Source: Desulfobacteraceae bacterium
Lineage (GTDB): Bacteria > Desulfobacterota > Desulfobacteria > Desulfobacterales > Desulfosalsimonadaceae
Length of the DNA stretch: 9,037 nucleotides
Direction of reading: 5' to 3'
Assembly: GCA_027353395.1 (NCBI GenBank)
Contig: DAIEHU010000085.1
Location: forward strand, 1 to 9,037
Shown: positions 1 through 6,188 of the stretch, piece by piece
Layout of the letters: every line of letters starts with the position of its first letter
Numbering within the stretch: the first letter of the stretch is position 1
Program-made: the position numbers and the translations under genes
The notes under the pieces: model-generated
What the model saw: only the letters and a program-made list of their open reading frames with translations
What the model was told of the DNA's origin: nothing
Databases searched by the model: none

Positions 1-2
1 CG

Positions 3-233
3 CTGACCAACGCGTTCACCGGTTCCGATCGCGCCGCCGCAAAGCTCGTGTTCGAAGCGATGATGACGATGGCCAAGATCGATGTCGCGGCCATCGAAGC
101 GGCGCTTTACCCCGCCGTCACGGATTATCTGTATTTTGTGGCAAAAGGCGATAATACCCACTATTTTTCGACCTCACTGGCCGAACACAACCAGGCTGTC
201 AAAAAATACCAGTTACATCAGGGTTCCCGCTGA
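3..233 (+). CDS. mltG: Endolytic transglycosylase MltG, C-terminal end only (5' end outside window, suspected chimeric)
   Basis: Reading frame 3 is open from the window edge to TGA at 231-233. The last ~40 residues (from LYPAVTDYLYFVAKGD through HYFSTSLAEHNQAVKKYQL) match the well-conserved C-terminal end of MltG, the inner-membrane lytic transglycosylase that cleaves nascent peptidoglycan glycan strands. The catalytic region lies upstream and is not in the window. The preceding ~30 residues (LTNAFTGSDRAAAKLVFEAM, then MTMAKIDVAAIEAA) do not look like MltG, which normally has a PI-NPG-SI-AAL segment here. They resemble the C-terminal helix of PhnB/VOC-type proteins. The frame stays intact across the change. 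This could be an assembly chimera at a contig end or a real recombination. The gene converges on tsaD and overlaps its 3' end by 21 bp. The MltG identity of the tail is fairly sure; the gene as a whole is not. Confidence 0.7.
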   Translation: MTNAFTGSDRAAAKLVFEAMMTMAKIDVAAIEAALYPAVTDYLYFVAKGDNTHYFSTSLAEHNQAVKKYQLHQGSR

Positions 234-1241
234 AGACGGACTTTTCACACGGGAATACACATCTGAGGCCAGATCCACCGCCTGTGAGGCCTGTCCTTTC
301 AGGTAATAATAACCAGCGGCGGCGATCATGGCCGCGTTATCGCCACACAATTCCGGAGAGGGTGTAAAAACGGCGGCTCCCGCTTTTTCTGCGGCCGCCC
401 TGACCCGGACGTTTAACCGTTGATTGGCCGCAACCCCTCCCACCAAGGCGATCCGCCGGCATTTTTTCCCCGCTGCCGCCCGTATCACTTTATATGTAAG
501 CACATCAACGACTGCCTCCTGAAACGCCGCCGCAATGTCGGGAATCTGTCCCAGATACTCTTCCGGATGGGTCTGGATATAACGGTGTACCGCGCTTTTC
601 AACCCGCTGAAGCTGAAATTAAAGGCGTCCTTATCAAGGTAGGATCTGGGAAACGGGATTTTATCCGGGTCTCCGTCCGCCGCCATTTCAGCGATGGCTT
701 TCCCGCCGGGATATCCCATACCCAGCATTTTGGCGACTTTGTCAAAGGCTTCCCCGGCTGCGTCATCCACCGTCTGCCCCAGACATTGGACTTTTGTGTG
801 CGATGTCACATAATAAATACCAGTGTGCCCGCCGGAAGCCAGCAGGGTGATAAAAGGAAACTCCGGGAACAGGGTCTGCAGAAACACGGAATGGATATGC
901 CCGTCCAGATGGTCAACGCCGACCCAGGGGACACCTAAGGCATAAGCAAGGGATTTCCCGAAACAAAAACCCACGAGCAACGCACCGATCAGACCCGGCC
1001 CCGCCGTGACCGCCACCGCATCCACCTGGTTTTTATCTATCCCGGCCATTTTCAGCGCCTCATTCACCACCGGCGCTATTATCTCCAGATGCTTGCGTGA
1101 AGCCAGCTCCGGCACCACCCCGCCATAGGGACGATGCATTTCCACCTGGGAGGATACCACCGAAGACAACATGGTGACACCGTCCTCCACCACCGCAGCA
1201 GCGGTTTCGTCACACGAACTTTCGATTCCTAATATTTTCAT
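213..1241 (-). CDS. tsaD: tRNA N6-adenosine threonylcarbamoyltransferase TsaD
   Basis: This 342-residue protein is full length for TsaD/Kae1/YgjD (usually about 335-345). It transfers the threonylcarbamoyl group from TC-AMP to A37 of ANN-decoding tRNAs, acting in the cytoplasm with TsaB, TsaE and TsaC. Visible landmarks are the N-terminal MKILGIESSCDETAAAVVED of the ASKHA ATPase fold, the HxxxH metal ligands H111 and H115 (DHLDGH), SGGHT at 136-140, GEAFDK at 163-168, the LVGGVAAN block at 267-274, and CGDNAAM with the third metal ligand D301. The ATG at 1239-1241 begins exactly at the conserved N-terminus, although no strong Shine-Dalgarno precedes it. The stop (213-215) lies inside the end of the convergent mltG reading frame. 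Repeat copy A lies about 60 bp upstream of the start. The other t6A genes are not in the window. Confidence 0.97.
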   Translation of the reverse strand: MKILGIESSCDETAAAVVEDGVTMLSSVVSSQVEMHRPYGGVVPELASRKHLEIIAPVVNEALKMAGIDKNQVDAVAVTAGPGLIGALLVGFCFGKSLAYALGVPWVGVDHLDGHIHSVFLQTLFPEFPFITLLASGGHTGIYYVTSHTKVQCLGQTVDDAAGEAFDKVAKMLGMGYPGGKAIAEMAADGDPDKIPFPRSYLDKDAFNFSFSGLKSAVHRYIQTHPEEYLGQIPDIAAAFQEAVVDVLTYKVIRAAAGKKCRRIALVGGVAANQRLNVRVRAAAEKAGAAVFTPSPELCGDNAAMIAAAGYYYLKGQASQAVDLASDVYSRVKSPSSAGTLM

Positions 1242-1303
1242 ATAACACGCTGATCCGGACGAAACAAAAAAAACGAATTCAGGCTTCAGGCTGTCAGCTT
1301 TTT

Positions 1304-1426
1304 ATTCCATTTTGCATTCAAGATGACATCAAGGCGGCAAAAAGAAGGCGACGCAGGCTTACTTTTTGTAAGTCGAGGAGCCGACGACGCAGCCAACGCG
1401 GATGCCGCTTGAATGCGAATTGGAAT
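1304..1426. repeat. 123-bp interspersed palindromic repeat, copy A (full length)
   Basis: The ends are imperfect inverted repeats: the left end ATTCCATTTTGCATTCAAG matches the reverse complement of the right end, ATTCCAATTCGCATTCAAG. The two arms continue to pair imperfectly to a central perfect hairpin, CTTAC-TTTTT-GTAAG, at 1358-1372. Near-identical or diverged copies lie at 6088-6174 and 7307-7410, both inverted relative to this one. It lies between tsaD and the sensor-kinase gene. No target-site duplication and no coding frame are evident, so it resembles a MITE/REP-type non-autonomous element or a structured intergenic repeat. It gives rise to spurious short ORFs on both strands. Confidence 0.9.
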
Positions 1427-1683
1427 TGTCACCAGGATGTTCCGGCTGCTGATGGCATGGCTCGCAATCTGCGTATCCATTGGGCCAATAGGCGTCCCTT
1501 TCGCTAAATCTTCTTTTAAACAGACTTCAGATGATCCACAAAATTTTCCCCATGCCTGTTTTTTTTACATCCTGAAAAGGATATTGACACCCCATCCCTC
1601 CATCCCTTCCCGGTAATCATCCAAACTCAAATTAACTCATTTAATTTCAAATAGTTATTTCCAAATAATCGCCTATTCGATTG
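1427..1683. other. Intergenic stretch with no convincing gene; AT-rich upstream region of the sigma-54 promoter
   Basis: No reading frame here has both a plausible ribosome site and a recognisable product. Small features are a tandem 8-mer CCATCCCT at 1592-1607 and an AT-rich block (about 1621-1670) with a near-direct repeat, ATTTCAAATA (1644-1653) and ATTTCCAAATA (1657-1667). The AT-rich block lies 15-60 bp upstream of the sigma-54 site, where bent DNA, an IHF site or an activator site could lie. I could not match a defined IHF consensus, so that role is inference only. Confidence 0.5.
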
Positions 1684-1699
1684 TGGCAAGCATATTGCA
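1684..1699 (+). promoter_or_regulatory. Sigma-54 (RpoN) -24/-12 promoter for the kinase-receiver-channel operon
   Basis: The sequence TGGCAAG-CATA-TTGCA differs at one position from the RpoN consensus TGGCACG-N4-TTGCW. The invariant GG (-24) and GC (-12) have the required spacing of 10 intervening bases. It points toward the kinase gene and predicts a transcript starting near base 1710, with a leader of roughly 97 nt. Sigma-54 transcription needs an AAA+ enhancer-binding activator, and none is encoded in the window. The receivers downstream carry no AAA+ or HTH domain, so the activator must be elsewhere. Confidence 0.8.
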
Positions 1700-1766
1700 A
1701 CACTAAAACGGCAAAACCGTAATAGACGGACTCGCAAAAAGCCCGTCAACCAGCTACGCGCCAACT

Positions 1767-1789
1767 GGAGGGGTGGAACTATCCCCCCT
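1767..1789 (+). other. Leader hairpin just upstream of the kinase ribosome-binding site
   Basis: GGAGGGG at 1767-1773 can pair with the C-rich run CCCCCCT ending at 1789. The hairpin would sit about 8 nt upstream of the kinase Shine-Dalgarno (AAGGA, 1798-1802). The 5' arm itself looks like a Shine-Dalgarno (GGAGG) that would be masked by the C run. A role in translation control is possible but unproven; it may be chance. Confidence 0.35.
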
Positions 1790-1806
1790 GAATAAAGAAG
1801 GATGCG

Positions 1807-3765
1807 ATGTTTCATTCAACCCGCTTCAAACTCATTTTCAGCTTCCTTTGCGTTTCCTTTCTGGCAGGAGGGATATCCCTTTTTATCGGCGCACGGCTGT
1901 TATACGACGCGGTGCTGATGGAAGCAACAAACCAGACCCGGCTGGCCCTGAATGCCGCGGAGGATGTTTATCAGACCCACGTCCGCTTTATTGGCCTGGC
2001 GCTCAACATCACCACCCTGGGAATCGGGTTCCGCACATCCTTTATTGAACGGAACATACCGGATCTGGTCGACCGCCTGGACCGTATGGCAAAAAATGCG
2101 GATCTCGATTTTTCCGGGATTGCGTTAAGCGACGGCCGGACATTATGCCGGACCGGCGGCAACGCCGCGGTAGACTCCCGGACGGACAACCCGATTGTCC
2201 GATATGCGATGAATAAAGGCGCTTCGATCGCCGGGACCATTACCGTCAGCCGGACGTTTCTGGAAACCGAAGCGCCGGAACGGGCCGGACACATTAAATT
2301 TTATTCATCCCAAACTTCATGTCCGGATGCGGCGGACGCGGAACCGGAGGAATCATGCATGGCTATTGCCGCTGCAATTCCGATATTTGAATATCGGACA
2401 ACGGGAAGACTTCTGGGCGTGCTTTACGGCGGCAGGGTGTTGAATCAAAGCACGGAAATTGTGGATTCAGCCCGCAAGTCGGCTTTTTTCGATGAAATTC
2501 AAAGTGAAACCACCATGCCCGCAGCCACCATATTTTTCGACACCGTCCGGATAGCCACAAACATGATTGATCAGAAAGGGAACCGGGCTGTTGGAACCCG
2601 TGTCTCCGGCGAGGTCAAACAGCAGGTTATCGTCCGGGGAAAAGAATGGACCCAGCGCCGGGAGGATCTGGGCGATAAATATATATCCGCATTCATGCCC
2701 ATTTCCGATGTTTTCGGCAAACGGGTGGGCATGCTGTCCGTGGCCACTCTGGAATCCAATTATGGCGCGGTTCAGCGGAAACTTATTTTTCTTTTTATCG
2801 TGGCCACCGGTTTCGGTGTATTGAGCGCTGTCGGCATGGGATATTTTCTGGCAAGGCCCATCATGGCCCCGGTTCACCGGCTTATCAAAGCCAGCCGGGA
2901 GGTGTCGGAAGGAAATGTTTCACCGGATACCGGCCCCCTCTCAAAAGACCGGGAAATGGCCCTTTTGCAGAAAACGTTCAAGGATATGGTGGAATCCGTA
3001 AAACGGACACGCATGGCCAGCCAGAACCAGATCCTTCAATCCGAAAAACAGGCGAGCGTTGGCCGGCTGGCGGCGGGGGTCGCCCACGAGATCAACAACC
3101 CCCTGACCGGCGTGCTGACCTATACCCATATGCTGCTTCGAAGAACGGATATCAATGATGACATCCGTTCCGATCTACAGGTGATTATCGAATCCACCGA
3201 GCGGGTCCGGAAAATCGTCAAAGGGCTCCTGGATTTTTCCCGTCAGACCAAACTGGATCCGGAACCCACGGAAATCAACCGGCTGATGGATGCCACCATC
3301 AAGCTGGTTGAAAACCAGGCGTTGCTAAAGGGGGTCGGCATTCATTTTGAAGCGGGCGACAACCTGCCCATGATTGTTCTCGACCAGAATCAAATTCAGA
3401 GCGTGTTTTTAAATATGATCTTAAACGCGCTAGACGCCGCCAAACCATCGGGCGAAATCACCATCTCTTCCCGCCCCGCCTTGTCGGCAAACGATATCGG
3501 GCACCCCGGGATTGAGGTGGCCATCGCGGATACCGGTTCCGGCATGCCGCCGGAATACCTGAGCCAGATTTTTGATCCGTTTTTCTCAACCAAAGACGTC
3601 GGCAAAGGAACCGGGCTGGGGCTGTCTGTTTCTCTGGGAATCGTTAAAGAACACGGAGGAACCATCCGCGTTCAGAGTGAACCTGGGAAGGGCGCAGCGT
3701 TTTTCATATGGCTTCCCGTAGAAAGGCAGGTGGAACAAGATGAAAGTGCTGGTCGTGGACGATGA
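1807..3765 (+). CDS. Membrane sensor histidine kinase with Cache-like periplasmic domain, HAMP and NtrB-type kinase core
   Basis: This 652-residue inner-membrane kinase has TM1 at about 8-30, an extracytoplasmic region at about 35-322 with the length and layout of a double-Cache sensor, TM2 at about 325-349, and HAMP at about 350-402. The HisKA dimerisation helix follows with HEINNP and phospho-acceptor H427. The ATPase domain shows the N box (NMILNALDAA, N540), G1 DTGSGM (575-580), F box FDPFFSTK (589-596) and G2 GKGTGLGLS (599-607). All catalytic motifs are intact. Cache domains commonly bind small organic acids or amino acids; the ligand cannot be read from this sequence. Cysteines C114, C172 and C184 lie in the sensor region. 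The ATG at 1807 has AAGGA four bases upstream. The last 26 bp overlap the next gene, implying translational coupling and making the downstream receivers its likely partners. Confidence 0.93.
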   Translation: MFHSTRFKLIFSFLCVSFLAGGISLFIGARLLYDAVLMEATNQTRLALNAAEDVYQTHVRFIGLALNITTLGIGFRTSFIERNIPDLVDRLDRMAKNADLDFSGIALSDGRTLCRTGGNAAVDSRTDNPIVRYAMNKGASIAGTITVSRTFLETEAPERAGHIKFYSSQTSCPDAADAEPEESCMAIAAAIPIFEYRTTGRLLGVLYGGRVLNQSTEIVDSARKSAFFDEIQSETTMPAATIFFDTVRIATNMIDQKGNRAVGTRVSGEVKQQVIVRGKEWTQRREDLGDKYISAFMPISDVFGKRVGMLSVATLESNYGAVQRKLIFLFIVATGFGVLSAVGMGYFLARPIMAPVHRLIKASREVSEGNVSPDTGPLSKDREMALLQKTFKDMVESVKRTRMASQNQILQSEKQASVGRLAAGVAHEINNPLTGVLTYTHMLLRRTDINDDIRSDLQVIIESTERVRKIVKGLLDFSRQTKLDPEPTEINRLMDATIKLVENQALLKGVGIHFEAGDNLPMIVLDQNQIQSVFLNMILNALDAAKPSGEITISSRPALSANDIGHPGIEVAIADTGSGMPPEYLSQIFDPFFSTKDVGKGTGLGLSVSLGIVKEHGGTIRVQSEPGKGAAFFIWLPVERQVEQDESAGRGR

Positions 3766-4156
3766 AGGCATTGTGCTCGAAAGCTGCCGCAAAGTGCTTG
3801 GGGCGGCGGGCCTTGATGTGATTCCCGTAAAATCGGCGGATGAGGCGCTTTTGATCATTGATAAAGAGCGCCCCGATTTGTTGCTGATCGACCTGAAAAT
3901 GCCGGGCCATGACGGCCTTTATCTGATGAAGGAGTTGAAAAACCGGCATATAAAAACGCCGGCAATTGTGATGAGCGGCTACAGTACCGAAGAAACAATA
4001 CTGGAGGCGAACGCAATGGCGGTCAGGTTTCTGCCAAAACCATTTACACCCGATGAACTGGTTGACACCGTTCGTCAGGCTCTGAAAGGAGACCCCATGA
4101 AACAGATCAAAACAATGGCAATCAAGGAGGTTAACCCATGTCCCAGTCCATGTTGA
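3740..4156 (+). CDS. Stand-alone receiver-domain response regulator (no output domain)
   Basis: This 138-residue protein consists almost wholly of a CheY-like receiver. It shows the acidic cluster VVDDE (D7, D8), phospho-acceptor D51 (LLIDLKMPG), the switch Ser S79 (VMSG) and K100 (LPKPFTP). A ~20-residue tail follows with no recognisable domain. It starts inside the kinase gene (26-bp overlap) with a GGTGG-type ribosome site, and its last 19 bp overlap the receiver-channel gene. It shares IVLxSCRK, KMPGxDGL and LPKPFTPxE with the receiver of the next gene, so the two probably arose by duplication. Without a DNA-binding or enzymatic domain it may act as a phosphate sink, a relay intermediate or a protein-binding switch. 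These roles are inferred from other single-domain receivers. Confidence 0.93.
   Translation: MKVLVVDDEGIVLESCRKVLGAAGLDVIPVKSADEALLIIDKERPDLLLIDLKMPGHDGLYLMKELKNRHIKTPAIVMSGYSTEETILEANAMAVRFLPKPFTPDELVDTVRQALKGDPMKQIKTMAIKEVNPCPSPC
4124..4130 (+). promoter_or_regulatory. Strong Shine-Dalgarno for the receiver-channel fusion, inside the preceding gene
   Basis: AAGGAGG lies seven bases before the ATG at 4138 and within the coding end of the upstream receiver gene. It is the best ribosome site in the cassette. It supports the start at 4138, and therefore supports the receiver and channel being one designed protein rather than the result of read-through. Confidence 0.8.
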
Positions 4157-5424
4157 TCATTGATGACGACGAAATTGTTCTCAATTCGTGCCGAAAGATT
4201 TTTTCTTCCGAAGGGTTCCATGTCGTGATCACCGCAAGCCCGGAGGAGGGTTTGCGGCTGGCGTCGAGTTCCGCTTATGATGTCATTCTCTGCGATTGGA
4301 AGATGCCCGGCTTTGACGGCTTGGATGTGGTCGAAGAACTCAACCGCCGGTCACCGGAGTCCGTTGTGGTAATGATCAGCGGATTCCCTTCTGTCGGCCG
4401 GGCCACAGAGGCCATGAAGCGGGGGGCTATGGACTATCTGCCCAAGCCGTTTACCCCGGAAGAAATCATGGATACGGTCAAAAGAGCGGTTCAGCGGAAA
4501 ATGACGGGAGAAAGGCAGGCCCTTGGGAAATTTGAAAAAATCATCGGCTCCATGCAGTTCCCCGTCCCCGGGAATGAGGATAAAGCCCCTAAAACCATTG
4601 CGGAAACCGTAGCGTCCACCATCGGCGTCGGCAAGGTGACCTCTCCCTGGGTCACGGTAATGATATTGGGGGTGCTCGCCGGGTCGTATATCGGTTTTGG
4701 CGGCCTGCTTTCAACCAGTGTGACATTTGACATGCCCGGCTTTTTCGGGGTCGGTTTCACCCGGATCATGGCAGGGTCCGCATTCAGCCTCGGTCTCATG
4801 CTGGTCGTGATCGCTGGCGCGGAGCTGTTCACCGGCAACAACCTGATGATTTCCAGCGTGATGAGCAGGGAAATAACGATCACCAACATGCTCAAACGGT
4901 GGGCCGTGGTTTATCTGGCGAACTTCGTCGGGTCCATTGTGCTTGCCCTGCTTTTTTATTTTTCAGGACTTTGGAAGATCGGGGATGGCGCGGTGGGCGC
5001 TGCTGCCGCCGGTATCGCCGCCAAAAAGGTGGCCTTGGGTTTCAATGAAGCCCTGTTCCGGGGAGTGGGATGCAACTGGCTGGTATGCCTTGCGGTATGG
5101 ATGGCGCTGGCCGCCCGTCAGACCATCGGCAAGATATTCGCCATTTTCTTCCCCATCATGGGCTTTGTCGCCATCGGATTCGAGCATTGCGTGGCCAATA
5201 TGTATTTCATTCCGGTCGGAATTTTTCTCAAAACCTGGGCGCATGTTCCCGCCATCCAGAATGCCGCGCCCGACACCCTGACCTGGATCAATTTTCTATG
5301 GAAAAACCTGCTTCCCGTCACCATCGGCAATATCATCGGCGGGGCCGTGTTCGTGGGCATGAGTTACTGGGGGGCGTACCTGCAGCCGGTGAACTCAGCC
5401 AAAACCACTGCTAAAAAGCAATAA
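4138..5424 (+). CDS. Receiver-FNT fusion: response-regulator domain joined to a formate/nitrite-type anion channel
   Basis: This 428-residue polypeptide has two intact parts. Residues 4-120 are a receiver with acidic residues D9-D11, phospho-acceptor D53 (ILCDWKMPG), switch S81 (MISG) and K103 (YLPKPFTP). After a ~40-residue hydrophilic linker, residues ~160-416 form a complete FNT channel with about six membrane segments. FNT hallmarks are AGAELFTGN (226-234), GCNWLVCLAVW (311-321), GFEHCVANM with the pore histidine H350, and LLPVTIGNIIGG (391-402). FNT proteins (FocA, NirC and the hydrosulfide channel) are pentamers that pass formate, nitrite or HS-. Their N-terminus is cytoplasmic and in FocA takes part in gating, which is exactly where the receiver sits. 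The upstream gene overlaps by 19 bp. Phosphorylation-controlled gating is an inference. The substrate cannot be assigned from sequence alone, though the C-terminal half is most FocA-like. Confidence 0.93.
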   Translation: MSQSMLIIDDDEIVLNSCRKIFSSEGFHVVITASPEEGLRLASSSAYDVILCDWKMPGFDGLDVVEELNRRSPESVVVMISGFPSVGRATEAMKRGAMDYLPKPFTPEEIMDTVKRAVQRKMTGERQALGKFEKIIGSMQFPVPGNEDKAPKTIAETVASTIGVGKVTSPWVTVMILGVLAGSYIGFGGLLSTSVTFDMPGFFGVGFTRIMAGSAFSLGLMLVVIAGAELFTGNNLMISSVMSREITITNMLKRWAVVYLANFVGSIVLALLFYFSGLWKIGDGAVGAAAAGIAAKKVALGFNEALFRGVGCNWLVCLAVWMALAARQTIGKIFAIFFPIMGFVAIGFEHCVANMYFIPVGIFLKTWAHVPAIQNAAPDTLTWINFLWKNLLPVTIGNIIGGAVFVGMSYWGAYLQPVNSAKTTAKKQ

Positions 5425-5430
5425 TATCAT

Positions 5431-5464
5431 ACAGGGCGGATTAGCGAAGCCTAATCCGCCCTGT
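5431..5464. repeat. Perfect 14-bp inverted repeat between the channel gene and cysC
   Basis: The arms ACAGGGCGGATTAG (5431-5444) and CTAATCCGCCCTGT (5451-5464) are exact reverse complements around the 6-nt loop CGAAGC. It follows the channel stop by 6 bp and ends 12 bp before the cysC ATG. No T-run follows, so it is not a textbook intrinsic terminator. From memory, GGCGGATTAGCG-type palindromes recur as short mobile repeats in unrelated bacteria, and this copy looks like one. In RNA it could attenuate read-through or protect the upstream mRNA 3' end. Confidence 0.85.
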
Positions 5465-5476
5465 GAAGGCGAGCGC

Positions 5477-6088
5477 ATGGATATTCAAAAGGCGGCCAAT
5501 ATTCACTGGCATAAAAGCCAGATCGTAAGATCCGACAGAGAACGCTTAAATGGTCATCGAGGACTCACCCTCTGGTTTACAGGGCTTCCGGCATCCGGCA
5601 AAAGCACGCTGGCCGTTGCCGTTGAGCGGCAGATGCACCGGCGCAACTGCCGGACTTATATTCTTGACGGCGACAACATCCGGCATGGCCTGAATAGTGA
5701 CCTGGGGTTTTCCCCCGAGGACCGGAATGAAAATATCCGCCGGATCGGCGAAGTGGCCAACCTTTTGAGGGACGCAGGAATAATTAACATGGTCGCGTTC
5801 ATTTCCCCCTACCGCTCAGACCGGCAGCTTGCCCGGGATTTGAGCAAAAACGACGGCACATTCATCGAGGTTTTTGTGGACTGCCCGGCTATGGTGTGTG
5901 AGAAACGGGATCCGAAAGGGATGTATAAAAAAGCCCGGCAGGGAAGCCTTAAAGAATTCACCGGCGTCAGCGCACCTTACGAAGCGCCGGAGTCTCCTGA
6001 AATTCATTTGCATACAGAACGATACGCCATAGATGAATGTGTGGCGCAAATCATGAATTACCTTGTGGAAAATCAACTGGTTTCCTGA
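5477..6088 (+). CDS. cysC: Adenylyl-sulfate (APS) kinase CysC
   Basis: This 203-residue protein is the usual CysC length. It phosphorylates APS with ATP to give PAPS, the donor for assimilatory reduction or sulfation, in the cytoplasm. It shows the conserved start NIHWHKSQIVRSDRERLNGH, Walker A GLPASGKST (36-44), ILDGDNIRHGLN (62-73) for APS binding, FISPYRSDR with the conserved Ser110, and the lid segment GMYKKARQGSLKEFTG, followed by the substrate-binding YEAPESPEIHL (168-178). It stands alone: no ATP sulfurylase domain is fused and no cysN or cysD is adjacent. The ribosome site is weak (AAGGCGAG) and abuts the palindrome. It may be reached by read-through from the channel operon, because no separate promoter is evident in the 52-bp gap. 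The repeat after it begins on the stop codon. Confidence 0.96.
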   Translation: MDIQKAANIHWHKSQIVRSDRERLNGHRGLTLWFTGLPASGKSTLAVAVERQMHRRNCRTYILDGDNIRHGLNSDLGFSPEDRNENIRRIGEVANLLRDAGIINMVAFISPYRSDRQLARDLSKNDGTFIEVFVDCPAMVCEKRDPKGMYKKARQGSLKEFTGVSAPYEAPESPEIHLHTERYAIDECVAQIMNYLVENQLVS

Positions 6089-6174
6089 TTCCAATTCGCA
6101 TTCAAGCGGCATCTGCGTTGGCTGCGTCGCCTTCTTCTTGCCGCCTTGATGTCATCTTGAATGCAAAATGGAAT
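6088..6174. repeat. Interspersed palindromic repeat, copy B (87 bp, internally deleted)
   Basis: Read on the + strand this copy matches the reverse complement of copy A almost base for base over both arms. It lacks one 36-bp central block. In copy A that block is bounded by the direct repeat CTGCGTCG, so the deletion is explained by recombination or slippage between those 8-mers. Terminal inverted repeats ATTCCAATTCGCATTCAAG and CTTGAATGCAAAATGGAAT are retained. Its first base is the last base of the cysC TGA. It may shape the cysC mRNA 3' end. Confidence 0.9.
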
Positions 6175-6188
6175 GAGCGCGGTGTCTA

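Noticed and set aside
420..938. 172-codon + strand ORF opposite tsaD
   Set aside because: It lies wholly antisense to a clear, conserved gene, and its composition is what GC-biased codons on the other strand produce.
1304..1426. Insertion-sequence ends with target-site duplication
   Set aside because: The bases flanking copies A and B show no matching short direct repeats, and no transposase is present.
1413..1616. 67-codon + strand ORF, and its - strand counterpart at 1286-1480
   Set aside because: Both run through or out of repeat copy A, have no ribosome site and no recognisable product. They are by-products of the repeat.
1584..1619. Sigma-70 promoter from TTGACA at 1584-1589
   Set aside because: No acceptable -10 at 16-18 bp; the nearest TAAT-like sequence is over 20 bp away.
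4937..5414. Two + strand ORFs and - strand ORFs overlapping the FNT domain
   Set aside because: They are alternate frames of the channel gene. The FNT signatures are intact only in the frame starting at 4138.
5431..5464. Intrinsic terminator after the channel gene
   Set aside because: The stem is excellent but the sequence after it (GAAGGCGAGC) has no T-run, so I called a palindromic repeat instead.
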